15,179 nt of DNA from an uncultured Oscillochloris sp. (GCA_903877945.1 CAIRFY010000138.1:1-15179), one strand, 5' to 3'. Shown: positions 1 to 6,153, counted from the stretch's first letter. The notes: generated from the sequence alone by a model not told the origin. Program-made: numbers and translations.

Positions 1-7
1 ACAAAAA

Positions 8-44
8 TTTACAGTTAGACAAGGTTCGCAGGTACTTTACAGTT
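8..44. repeat. Two direct copies of the 9-mer TTTACAGTT
   Basis: TTTACAGTT occurs at 8-16 and again at 36-44, just outside the two-hairpin palindrome that follows. The same word, or its complement AACTGTAAA, forms the ends of the palindromic element at 7065-7150. ACTGTAAAG/CTTTACAGT lies in both 114-bp repeats at 6922-7035 and 15066-15179. This suggests a terminal signature of a repeat family whose left part may lie outside the window. Chance occurrence of each single copy cannot be excluded. Confidence 0.4.
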
Positions 45-48
45 TGTC

Positions 49-172
49 GCCGATCAGCCCTCCCCCCCCAGCCCCCTCTCCCTGAGCGGGAGAGGGGGAG
101 TCGGATGCGTCCTGGTGCGGAATCTCCCCTCTCCCCGTGAGGGAGAGGGGCAGGGGGTGAGGGCTGATCGGC
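49..172. repeat. Two-hairpin palindromic repeat, copy 1 (MITE/REP-like)
   Basis: The outer ends GCCGATCAGCCCT (49-61) and AGGGCTGATCGGC (160-172) are a perfect 13-bp inverted repeat. Inside are two C/G-rich hairpins: CCCCCTCTCCC/GGGAGAGGGGG near 72-98 with loop TGAGC, and CCCCTCTCCC/GGGAGAGGGG near 126-150. They are separated by a linker of about 27 nt. The core 58-163 is nearly identical to the reverse complement of 3348-3454, and a shortened version is at 6055-6107. There is no coding potential. It is probably a non-autonomous mobile repeat or REP-like element, and in RNA form it would be very stable upstream of the thymidine kinase gene. Confidence 0.8.
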
Positions 173-218
173 AACGGATTCCTTATGTGAAAAGTAATAG
201 CCTTAGGAGGGGAACACT

Positions 219-800
219 GTGACATGTCTAGGTGCCGGCGGGCGGATCGAGGTCATCTGCGGGTGTATGTATAGCGGCAAGACCGAGGAACTGATCCGGC
301 GGATGCGCCAGGTGCAGATCGCTCGCCAGTCCTACCGCATCTTCACGCCGCGACTCGACACACGCTACAGCAGTAGCCACGTCGCCAGCCACAGTGGTGC
401 GCGGTTAGAGGCGGTGCCGGTGAGTTCGATCAGGGAGGTGATCGTCGGCAGCGAGGATATTCAGGTGATCGCCATTGATGAGTTGCACTTCCTAGAGGAC
501 AGTCCCGAGGTGATCGTCGCGGCCTGTCAGACTCTGGCCGACAACGGCAGGCGCGTGCTTGTCGCTGGGCTCGACCAGAACTACCGGGCCGCCCCCTTCC
601 CGGCAATGTCGCACCTGATGGCCCTCGCCGAACAGGTGGACAAGCTTTACGCCATCTGCGTGCGCTGTGGAGCCTACGCCACGCGCTCGCAGCGCCTGAT
701 CAATGGGCTCCCGGCACCCGCTGACGCGCCGACGATTGTGGTCGGCGGCCTCGATCTCTACGAGGCCCGCTGCCGCAGTTGTTACGAGTCGGCCCGCTAA
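219..800 (+). CDS. tdk: Thymidine kinase (class II, zinc-type)
   Basis: Cytosolic enzyme of the pyrimidine salvage pathway that phosphorylates thymidine to dTMP with ATP. The 193-aa protein has the family's usual length. The P-loop GCMYSGKT is at residues 15-22. The Walker B/catalytic segment AIDELHF has D87-E88, where the family normally reads DEAQF. GLDQNY is at 117-122, and four zinc-ligand cysteines form CVRC (147-150) and CRSC (185-188). The start is GTG at 219, chosen because AGGAGG at 205-210 stands 8 nt upstream; an internal ATG would cut away part of the N-terminal strand. The gene stands alone, between the palindromic repeat and the convergent pspA gene. The Gln-to-His change in the DEAQ motif is unusual but the catalytic Glu is kept. 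Confidence 0.93.
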   Translation: MTCLGAGGRIEVICGCMYSGKTEELIRRMRQVQIARQSYRIFTPRLDTRYSSSHVASHSGARLEAVPVSSIREVIVGSEDIQVIAIDELHFLEDSPEVIVAACQTLADNGRRVLVAGLDQNYRAAPFPAMSHLMALAEQVDKLYAICVRCGAYATRSQRLINGLPAPADAPTIVVGGLDLYEARCRSCYESAR

Positions 801-809
801 ATGCAGCAA

Positions 810-835
810 GAGGCAGGAGATAGGTATCCTGCCTC
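810..835. terminator. Hairpin between convergent tdk and pspA genes
   Basis: GAGGCAGGA (810-818) and TCCTGCCTC (827-835) form a perfect 9-bp stem with an 8-nt loop, 10 nt after the tdk stop codon. No U-tract follows on either strand, so this is an imperfect intrinsic terminator or a 3'-end stabiliser. A second, weaker stem (CAGAGAG 855-861 / CTCTCTG 871-877) lies between it and the end of the opposing gene. Confidence 0.45.
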
Positions 836-884
836 CTGCCTGTGAGCAGGTTTTCAGAGAGGGTAAAACTCTCTCTGGTGTTTC

Positions 885-1550
885 CTAGCTCATGCCCATC
901 TTTCGCTTCAGCTCAGCCAGCTCCGAGTCAACTTCCTGATCCTTCTCCAGATTGCGGAACTTGTTCTCCAGCGACCCCTGCTCAAGCTTGGCCATTGCGT
1001 CGGCTTTAGCGAGGCGGTCGTCAACCTTCTCCTCAAGCGCGTCCAGTTTATCGATCGCGCTCGCCCCGCCGCCCATGCTTGCCGTCGCCCGCTGAATGGC
1101 CTCCTGGGTGGCGGCGCGGTTCTTCTTGGCGATGATCAGCTCCTTCTTCGCCTTCACCTCCGCGATCCGCGTCTCCAGGTTGACCAGGGCGTCCTGGAGC
1201 GCGGTCACCTGCTGCTCCTGGGCCGTCTCCTGCTGCTGGTACTGCTCGGTCAACTTCTGGGCCTGTACCTTACGGGCGAGTGCCGCTTTGGCCAGAACCT
1301 CGTCGCCAGCACGCAGGGCCGCCTCAGCCTTCGATTGCCACTGGTCGGTTTCGCGCTGGCTTGAGATCCGGCGCTGCTCAAGCTTCGTCTCATCCGCCAT
1401 CGCGGCGGCGACGCTCGTTCGCGCCTCGTAGAGTTCGTTTGTAAGCTGGCGCAGGTACTCGTTTGCCATCTTCTCTGGATCCTCGGCCTTGTCGAGCATC
1501 GAGTTGACATTGGCGCTGATAAGATCCGTGATCCGGTTCAGGATAGACAT
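885..1550 (-). CDS. pspA: PspA/IM30 family membrane-stress protein
   Basis: 221 aa, matching the usual length of PspA/LiaH/Vipp1 proteins, which are peripheral ESCRT-III-like proteins that assemble on the inner face of the cytoplasmic membrane and protect it under envelope stress. The N-terminus MSILNRITDLISANVNSMLDKAEDPEKM is typical of the family: an amphipathic helix followed by the conserved 'D.AEDPEKM' segment. The rest is charged coiled coil (about residues 25-150 and 175-215) rich in Gln, Glu, Lys and Ala. The start at 1550 is set by AAGGAGG about 7 nt upstream and by the family N-terminus; the reading frame runs on to 1664 but that extension has no family character. No PspF, PspB or PspC neighbour is visible. 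It is divergent from the RsbW/STAS cassette, which may hint at a shared envelope-stress context (inference). Confidence 0.92.
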   Translation of the reverse strand: MSILNRITDLISANVNSMLDKAEDPEKMANEYLRQLTNELYEARTSVAAAMADETKLEQRRISSQRETDQWQSKAEAALRAGDEVLAKAALARKVQAQKLTEQYQQQETAQEQQVTALQDALVNLETRIAEVKAKKELIIAKKNRAATQEAIQRATASMGGGASAIDKLDALEEKVDDRLAKADAMAKLEQGSLENKFRNLEKDQEVDSELAELKRKMGMS

Positions 1551-1635
1551 GGTCGATTCCTCCTTAAAACGCGAGTTTGTCGCATCTGACGGCAGGGCAC
1601 AGAGATGGGAACAGGCGACCAGCGTACCGACGTTT

Positions 1636-1664
1636 ATTCTAGCACGCGCTATGCTGTTCCACAA
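1636..1664 (-). promoter_or_regulatory. Probable sigma-70 promoter of pspA
   Basis: Read on the minus strand, TTGTGG (1659-1664) and TAGAAT (1636-1641) are separated by 17 bp, a good match to -35/-10 boxes, about 85 nt before the pspA start. No -24/-12 sigma-54 pattern (GG-N10-GC with pspF nearby) stands out, so the enterobacterial mode of pspA control is not indicated. Confidence 0.45.
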
Positions 1665-1674
1665 TACAAGTACG

Positions 1675-1692
1675 CCTTATGTGACAATAAGG
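1675..1692. promoter_or_regulatory. Palindrome CCTTAT-N6-ATAAGG upstream of pspA promoter
   Basis: CCTTAT (1675-1680) and ATAAGG (1687-1692) form a perfect 6-bp inverted repeat with a 6-nt spacer. It lies 10 bp upstream of the proposed pspA -35 box. Size and position fit a dimeric regulator site. No regulator gene is present in the window. Confidence 0.35.
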
Positions 1693-1742
1693 TTGCGCCC
1701 TGAAGACACAGTCTGGTTGTAGTGACTAATTGAAACATTTAT

Positions 1743-1776
1743 TCTATTGCGTCGCAATAGAGGGCTGTGCTATCAT
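1743..1776 (+). promoter_or_regulatory. Probable promoter and overlapping palindrome before the anti-sigma cassette
   Basis: TTGCGT (1747-1752) and TATCAT (1771-1776) are separated by 18 bp and fit a weak sigma-70 promoter reading toward 1906. A perfect inverted repeat, TCTATTGC (1743-1750) / GCAATAGA (1754-1761) with a 3-nt centre, covers the -35 box. That arrangement would suit an operator or a local hairpin. This is positional inference only. Confidence 0.4.
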
Positions 1777-1905
1777 AGTTCAGCGTTACACGGTATTGTG
1801 CACGTCCTCGTGTATCGTGGTTCGGCGCATAAACGTGCATCGTGTCAACAGGCTATCGTCAGCAGATGATCCGCAGTGCATAGCGGCTTGTGTAGATTAT
1901 CCATT

Positions 1906-2367
1906 ATGGACAAACACGACGACACTTCACGCGAGCCTGTTGAAAAGATCATTGAGCTACGTCTCCCGAGCAAGCTTGGCTACGAGCGTGTGGCGATGGA
2001 TACCGCGTCATCGCTTGCCCGGCGCATGGGCTTCCATGACGACCGGGTCGAGTCGTTGAAGACGGCGGTTAGCGAGGCGGTGACGAATGCCATTGAACAC
2101 GGCAATCAGCAGGATTCGGCGATGAAGGTTGTTGTGCTGCTGACGGCCCGTGACGATGAACTGATTATTAGCGTCGCTGACCAAGGGCGCAAAATACTTG
2201 ATCAAGATGACACCACCAGTAGCCCACACATCGCCGATGTCCTTGAAAAGTTCGATAAGGGCGGTTGGGGGATCTGGCTGATCCGCGAACTGATGGACGA
2301 GGTGGAGTTTACTACTGCACCCAGCGGCGGCAACCAGGTACGTATGGTGATTCATCTCGAACAATGA
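1906..2367 (+). CDS. RsbW-like anti-sigma regulatory factor (HATPase_c_2), first copy
   Basis: 153-aa GHKL-fold ATPase of the serine kinase / anti-sigma type. In partner switching such proteins bind a sigma factor and phosphorylate a STAS antagonist. The N-box is EAVTNAIEHGN (E57, N61), the G1 box ADQG (D92, G94), and the G2 box GGWGIWLI (G119-G122). The protein has no sensor or membrane segment. The start at 1906 (MDKHDD) gives the normal domain length. A GTG at 1876 is in frame but adds an unlikely leader, and neither has a clear Shine-Dalgarno sequence. The stop overlaps the next start as ATGA, so translation of the two is probably coupled. Which sigma factor it controls cannot be told from here. 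Confidence 0.85.
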   Translation: MDKHDDTSREPVEKIIELRLPSKLGYERVAMDTASSLARRMGFHDDRVESLKTAVSEAVTNAIEHGNQQDSAMKVVVLLTARDDELIISVADQGRKILDQDDTTSSPHIADVLEKFDKGGWGIWLIRELMDEVEFTTAPSGGNQVRMVIHLEQ

Positions 2368-2855
2368 CATATCCTACGAACCCCATAACGAGTATGGAGC
2401 TTATCCTGCCAAATGAGCTCGGTTACGAGCTGATCGCACGTGATGCTGTCGCCGCCTTTGCGTGGCGTCTTGGCGTGCCCATCGATCGGATCGATGATCT
2501 GAAGACGGCGCTTTGCGAGGCGTGCATTAATGCGATTGAGCATGGCAACTCGCTCAAGCCGGATCTGCATGTCGAGATCTTGTGCCGTGTTGAGGATGAG
2601 TGCCTGGTTATTGAGGTATGCGATGAAGGAGTGCGTCCCTTTGCGCCCAAGGCCGAGCCGCTCAGCATTGTTGAGAAGCTGGCGGGCATGGGTTCGTTGC
2701 GCGGGATGGGGCTCATGCTGATCAGTCAACTCTGCGATGAGTCGGGCTTTGTGTCTCGCGATGATGTGGGGAACTGCTTTCGCCTTGCCTTTCAACGTCA
2801 TCGTGCCGCAAGCCTTGGGTGTTCATCGAACCCCGGCTCGCATGTGTCCGTATAG
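2364..2855 (+). CDS. RsbW-like anti-sigma regulatory factor, second paralogous copy
   Basis: 163-aa second HATPase_c_2 protein, similar to its upstream neighbour: both share 'ELGYE/KLGYE' near the N-terminus, then 'R(I/V)..LKTA..EA..NAIEHGN'. The N-box is EACINAIEHGN (E52, N56), the G1 box CDEG (D87, G89), and the G2 box LRGMGLMLI (G114-G116). The ATG at 2364 overlaps the previous stop by 4 nt, which sets the start; the frame is open further upstream inside gene 1 but that part has no family character. The C-terminal 20 residues after LAFQRH extend beyond the domain. Tandem duplication followed by divergence is the likely origin. Two kinases in one operon suggests a heterodimer or two different sigma or STAS partners (inference). 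Confidence 0.84.
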   Translation: MTYPTNPITSMELILPNELGYELIARDAVAAFAWRLGVPIDRIDDLKTALCEACINAIEHGNSLKPDLHVEILCRVEDECLVIEVCDEGVRPFAPKAEPLSIVEKLAGMGSLRGMGLMLISQLCDESGFVSRDDVGNCFRLAFQRHRAASLGCSSNPGSHVSV

Positions 2856-2955
2856 ATCCACCATGATAGTGCCGGTCTGCTGGCCGAGCAGGTCGTCCGT
2901 TAAGGATATGGTGCGGTCGTCGCCCTGACGGCTGTTGATGAGCTTGGAGGAGCGC

Positions 2956-3330
2956 ATGATGCTAGAAGATGAGCTTACGGTGAGCACCCGTGATCGCGAG
3001 GGTGTGGCAATCGTCGATCTCGTGGGCGATGTCACCACATTTGCTGAGGAGAAGATCAATAGTGCGTACCGTGAGGTGACAAATAAGGGTACCCGGTTTG
3101 TGCTGCTGAATTTTCGCCAGAACGACTATATTAATAGCGCGGGCATCGCTATTCTGATCGGGATTGTGACGGAGGTAAACCGCAATGGCCAGAAGCTGGC
3201 GGTGAGCGGCCTCTCTCAGCACTTCCAAAAAATCTTCCGCATGGTGGGGTTGGCGCAGTATGCCGAGATCTATCAGAATGAGGACGAGGCGATCAGCGGC
3301 TTTAAGCGCAATACTTTACGAGTAAGCTGA
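2956..3330 (+). CDS. STAS-domain anti-sigma factor antagonist (RsbV/SpoIIAA-like)
   Basis: 124-aa single STAS domain. Family role: the unphosphorylated form binds the anti-sigma kinase and frees the sigma factor, and phosphorylation of one Ser turns it off. The motif DYINSAGIAIL places the predicted phospho-serine at S61, at the start of the helix after the NSAG turn. Elements such as 'GVAIVDLVGDVT' and 'KLAVSGLSQHFQKIFRMVGL' match the fold from end to end. The start is ATG 2956 (or the adjacent ATG 2959), because GGAGG at 2946-2950 lies 5-8 nt upstream. A 100-nt gap separates it from the second kinase gene. It is co-oriented and probably co-transcribed, forming a minimal kinase-kinase-antagonist set. 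No PP2C phosphatase is present to reset it. Confidence 0.88.
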   Translation: MMLEDELTVSTRDREGVAIVDLVGDVTTFAEEKINSAYREVTNKGTRFVLLNFRQNDYINSAGIAILIGIVTEVNRNGQKLAVSGLSQHFQKIFRMVGLAQYAEIYQNEDEAISGFKRNTLRVS

Positions 3331-3347
3331 TCTCGCACCGGCCTTGC

Positions 3348-3454
3348 CCCCTCACCCCCAGCCCCTCTCCCTCACGGGGAGAGGGGAGATTCCGCAACAG
3401 GATGCGTCCGACTCCCCCTCTCCCGCTCAGGGAGAGGGGGCTGGGGGGTGAGGG
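3348..3454. repeat. Two-hairpin palindromic repeat, copy 2 (inverted core)
   Basis: Reverse-complement match to copy 1 (58-163), including the two C/G-rich hairpins and the linker containing GGATGCGTCC. Outer arms CCCTCACCCCCAGCCCC and GGGGCTGGGGGGTGAGGG pair. The right flank at 3464-3500 resembles the right flank of copy 1 (170-207) in the same orientation (for example GAAAAGTATTGGCTTTA versus GAAAAGTAATAGCCTTA), so only the core is flipped. The 12-mer GGCTTTAAGCGC appears on both sides, at 3298-3309 (inside the end of the STAS gene) and 3490-3501. Confidence 0.8.
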
Positions 3455-3546
3455 CGGAGCGGCGGCAAATCCCTTATTCGAAAAGTATTGGCTTTAAGCG
3501 CCTGCATGCGGCCTAGTCTTCTCTCCCCATACGTTTCCTAGATGTG

Positions 3547-3572
3547 AAGCACGACGCAAGGGCGTCGTGCTT
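3547..3572. terminator. Hairpin at the end of the sugar-kinase gene
   Basis: An 11-bp perfect stem, AAGCACGACGC (3547-3557) / GCGTCGTGCTT (3562-3572), with tetraloop AAGG. It touches the stop codon of the minus-strand kinase gene (stop at 3572-3574). On the plus strand it is followed by TTTATT, a poor U-tract. Position between converging transcripts fits a bidirectional terminator or a 3'-end protecting structure. Confidence 0.6.
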
Positions 3573-4573
3573 TATTGGTGATCGTGTTGGTGCGCGAGGG
3601 CCGCTGCAAGCTCTTCGAGCGATACGACGGCGTTGCCTAGCCGACGCACGACGAGGGCTGATGCGGTATTGGCGATCTGGGCGGCAGCGACCGGATCCAG
3701 ACCGGCGGCCAGCCCGAGGGTGGTGACGGCGATGAAGGTGTCTCCGGCACCAATGGTGTCGTAGACTTCGCTCACGTGGACAGCCGGCAGGTGCCGGTAG
3801 CCCAGACCCTGGCCGATGATCGAGAGCCCCTGTGGCCCACGGGTGACGATGACGAGGCGTGCGCTCAGCGTGTCGCGGAGTTTAGCCAGGCCGTCTACAA
3901 AATCCTCCTCGCGCTCCAGGCGTGTCCCGAGCGCCGCCGCTGCTTCCTGGTTGTTGCAGCGGAAGAGGTCGGCACTGTGGTAGGCGTGCGAGTTGCCCTG
4001 GGCGTCTACGGTGAAGAGAACCCCGTGGGCGCGGCAGAGGTCGCGGGACGCGCCGATCACGGCGGGGGTCATCAGGCCAAGCTGGTAGTCTGAGCAGATC
4101 ACGGCGGCGACGGTGGGGATCTGCTCACGCAGGGCGGCGATAACGCGATCTTCCTCGACCGCAGAGAGGGCCGTGCGCTCCAGCCGATCCAGGCGAGCAA
4201 CCTGCTGGGGCAGGCGGGGCGACTCCTCGGCGAGGATGCGGGTCTTGAGTGTGGTGGGGCGACTCGGCGAGACGACCAGCCCGCGTGCGTCGATCCCGGC
4301 GTGACAGAGCAGATCGCGGAGTTGCTGGCCCTCGGGGTCGCTGCCGACGATGCTAACCTGGGCGGCCATACTCCCGAGGGCGACGATATTACGGGCCGGG
4401 TTGGCGGCCCCGCCGAGGATGATCTCACGGCGGATGAGTTCGAGAACAGGCACGGGAGCCTCGCGAGAGAGGCGGGTGGCTCGGCCAAAGAGATACTCGT
4501 CGAGTGAGACATCGCCCACGACAAGGATGCGCCTACCGGCGAGGCGGGGAACGAGGTCGGCGAGTGAATTCAT
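3572..4573 (-). CDS. PfkB-type sugar kinase, RfaE1/HldE kinase-domain-like
   Basis: 333-aa ribokinase-fold protein closest in layout to the D-glycero-beta-D-manno-heptose-7-phosphate kinase domain of HldE (RfaE domain I), which makes heptose 1,7-bisphosphate for nucleotide-heptose synthesis. Visible features: ILVVGDVSLDEYLFG at 16-30, the substrate-site LGGAANPARN at 53-62, SDYQLGL at 161-167, NNQE at 207-210, and the family signature DTIGAGDT at 272-279 with catalytic base D278. The nucleotidyltransferase half of bifunctional HldE is absent, as in two-protein pathways. No other heptose gene is in view, so the substrate is not certain; another sugar phosphate is possible. The start at 4573 has no clear Shine-Dalgarno and follows a large palindrome after the aminotransferase gene, so it is probably the second gene of that transcript. 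Confidence 0.8.
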   Translation of the reverse strand: MNSLADLVPRLAGRRILVVGDVSLDEYLFGRATRLSREAPVPVLELIRREIILGGAANPARNIVALGSMAAQVSIVGSDPEGQQLRDLLCHAGIDARGLVVSPSRPTTLKTRILAEESPRLPQQVARLDRLERTALSAVEEDRVIAALREQIPTVAAVICSDYQLGLMTPAVIGASRDLCRAHGVLFTVDAQGNSHAYHSADLFRCNNQEAAAALGTRLEREEDFVDGLAKLRDTLSARLVIVTRGPQGLSIIGQGLGYRHLPAVHVSEVYDTIGAGDTFIAVTTLGLAAGLDPVAAAQIANTASALVVRRLGNAVVSLEELAAALAHQHDHQ

Positions 4574-4582
4574 TAGTGTTGG

Positions 4583-4611
4583 GGGCGCAGCAGCGCGGCG
4601 CTGCTGCGCCC
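4583..4611. repeat. Perfect 29-nt palindrome between aminotransferase and kinase genes
   Basis: GGGCGCAGCAGCGC (4583-4596) and GCGCTGCTGCGCCC (4598-4611) are exact complements about a single central G. The structure sits in the 51-nt gap between the upstream aminotransferase stop (4625) and the kinase start (4573), 9 nt before the latter. No U-tract follows in the transcribed direction. It could be an RNA processing or stability element that sets the ratio of the two products, or an attenuator. Confidence 0.65.
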
Positions 4612-4624
4612 TTACGGGGGAGGA

Positions 4625-5833
4625 CTACGCGAGTGCGGCGGCGAAGCGACGCATCCCCTCGATAATCTGCTCCTCAGCGGTGGCGTAGGAGAAGCGGATG
4701 TAGCCCGGTGCCCCGAATGCCTCGCCCGAGACAGCGGCGATGTGGGCCTCGTCGAGCAGGTAGTTGGTCAGGTCGTCACTGGTGGCACAAACCTTGCCGC
4801 CGCGCAGGGGCCGGTTGAGCAGGCCGGTGACGTTGGGGAAGACGTAGAACGCGCCGTCGGGCACGCTGCACGTGACGCCGGGGATCCCAGCCATCAGATC
4901 AAGGATGATGTCGCGTCGTTTATGGAACTGGGCGGCCATCTCAACCACAGTAGCCTCGATCTCGGGGCTGGACGTATAGGCGGCCAGGGCAGCGTACTGC
5001 GAGATCGAGGCGGTATGGGTACTCGTGTGGCTCTGAATGTCCTTGATCGCGTTGATGATCGGCTGCGGGCCTGCCACGTAGCCCACACGCCAGCCAGTCA
5101 TGGCGTAGGCTTTGGCGACGCCGTTGACAATCAGGGTACGGTTGGCCATCTCGGGGGCAACCTTGAGCCAGCGGGCGTACTCAACATAGCTGATCGCGTC
5201 GTAGATCTCATCGGCGATCACAATCGCCTCGCTGTCGCGGAGGACATCGGCGAGGGCGCGCAGCTCGGCGGCGCTGTAGACGGCGCCGGTGGGGTTGCTG
5301 GGCGAGTTGAGGACGATGACGCGGGTGCGCGGGCTTAGGCTGGCGGCGAGTTGCTCAGGGGTAAGCTTAAAGCCGGTGGCCTCAGTGGTCATCGGGGTGA
5401 CGGGGATAGCCCCGGCGAGCTTGGCCTGCTCGACGTAACTCACCCAGTAGGGCGCGGGGATAATCGCCTCATCGCCCTCGTCGCAGAGTGCCTGGAAGGC
5501 CAGGTAGAGCGCCTCCTTGGCCCCGGCGGTGGTGGTAACCTGGCCGATCCCGTAGGTCACTCCGCTATCAATGCTGGCGCGCTGGGCGACCGCCTTACGC
5601 AGCTCGGCGGTGCCGCCGGCCGGAGTATAGTGGGTATAGTTCTTGTTAATCGCGTCGATCCCAGCGGCCTTGATCGGCGCGGGCGTATCAAAGTCGGGCT
5701 CGCCGACGCTGAAGGAGATGACATTGATCCCGGCGGCGCGCATCTGGGCGACGCGCCCGGTCATCGCGGCAGTGGCCGACGCCTCTAGTTGGGCAAGGCG
5801 TCGGGCGAAGCGGTACTCGATCTGGGCGGACAT
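4625..5833 (-). CDS. aspB: Aspartate aminotransferase family (class I, subgroup I-beta)
   Basis: 402-aa cytosolic PLP enzyme that exchanges the amino group between aspartate and 2-oxoglutarate, linking the TCA cycle and amino acid synthesis. Seen: substrate-loop VGEPDFDTP (43-51), the cofactor-phosphate region TTAGAKEAL (101-109), NSPSNPTG (176-183; N180 holds PLP), ADEIYD (207-212; D208 pairs with the pyridine nitrogen), the Schiff-base lysine K241 in VAKAYAMTGWRVGY, and the carboxylate-binding arginine R380 in YIRFSYA. The layout and length match thermophile-type AspB enzymes. The start at 5833 has AAGGAGT 8 nt upstream. Sequence alone does not exclude activity on other amino or aromatic acids. 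It is the first gene of a likely two-gene unit with the sugar kinase. Confidence 0.93.
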   Translation of the reverse strand: MSAQIEYRFARRLAQLEASATAAMTGRVAQMRAAGINVISFSVGEPDFDTPAPIKAAGIDAINKNYTHYTPAGGTAELRKAVAQRASIDSGVTYGIGQVTTTAGAKEALYLAFQALCDEGDEAIIPAPYWVSYVEQAKLAGAIPVTPMTTEATGFKLTPEQLAASLSPRTRVIVLNSPSNPTGAVYSAAELRALADVLRDSEAIVIADEIYDAISYVEYARWLKVAPEMANRTLIVNGVAKAYAMTGWRVGYVAGPQPIINAIKDIQSHTSTHTASISQYAALAAYTSSPEIEATVVEMAAQFHKRRDIILDLMAGIPGVTCSVPDGAFYVFPNVTGLLNRPLRGGKVCATSDDLTNYLLDEAHIAAVSGEAFGAPGYIRFSYATAEEQIIEGMRRFAAALA

Positions 5834-5930
5834 TAATAGTACTCCTTGGTCATTCTCGGTGCTGGGGCGGGCTGGAAGGCTCTCACCCTCGGCTCCTCTC
5901 CCGCTGCGACGGTTGTGTGCAGGCGCAGGA

Positions 5931-5941
5931 ATTATATACCA
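5931..5941 (-). promoter_or_regulatory. Extended -10 promoter of the aminotransferase gene
   Basis: On the minus strand the sequence reads TGGTATATAAT (5931-5941), an extended -10 element (TG-n-TATATA) or a TATAAT shifted by 2 nt, about 100 nt upstream of the start codon. There is no convincing -35 box 17 bp upstream, which is acceptable for an extended -10 promoter. Confidence 0.45.
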
Positions 5942-6011
5942 TGGCGCTGACAGGTGGCGGGACTGCGCAGGATTGTTGGTTGCCAGCCGGAGGGCCAGCG
6001 ACGTTGCAATA

Positions 6012-6153
6012 GCCCTGCCGGTTCTGTCAGGGCATGTGCAAAGTCACCCTCCGGCCCTCACCCCCTGCCCCTCTCCCTCACGGGGAGAGGGGGCTGGGGG
6101 GTGAGGGCTGCGCGGCAATCACACGACTTTGCACATGCCCTGCCGGTTCTGTC
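6012..6153. mobile_element. Short MITE-like unit: single-hairpin repeat, nested inverted and direct repeats (copy 3)
   Basis: The unit is nested. Outermost is an exact 17-bp direct repeat, GCCCTGCCGGTTCTGTC, at 6012-6028 and 6137-6153. Next is an exact 18-bp inverted repeat, CAGGGCATGTGCAAAGTC at 6028-6045 with its complement at 6125-6142. In the centre (6055-6107) is a shortened, one-hairpin form of the C/G-rich repeat seen at 58-163 and 3348-3454. There is no ORF. It lies in the aminotransferase / tRNA-His spacer, 5 bp from the tRNA promoter's -35 box. The layout resembles a non-autonomous element, though a 17-bp target duplication would be long. Confidence 0.65.

Larger units (their letters stand above)
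1551..1905. other. 355-bp divergent intergenic region pspA / anti-sigma cassette
   Basis: No gene was found here. It is less GC-rich than the flanking genes and holds a probable promoter for each direction and two short palindromes, annotated separately. The roughly 130 nt between the proposed plus-strand promoter and the ATG at 1906 would be a long 5' leader. I saw no recognisable riboswitch in it. Confidence 0.6.

Noticed and set aside
855..877. CAGAGAG/CTCTCTG hairpin as the pspA terminator
   Set aside because: The stem is only 7 bp, has no U-tract in the pspA direction, and is weaker than the neighbouring 810-835 hairpin; kept only as a note.
1551..1664. N-terminal extension of the pspA reading frame to 1664
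   Set aside because: The extension overlaps the proposed promoter, lacks family similarity, and a clear AAGGAGG precedes the start at 1550.
2856..2955. A small gene in the 100-nt gap between the second kinase and the STAS gene
   Set aside because: No frame with a start, ribosome site and plausible composition fits in the gap; the open frame covering it is a shadow of the upstream gene.
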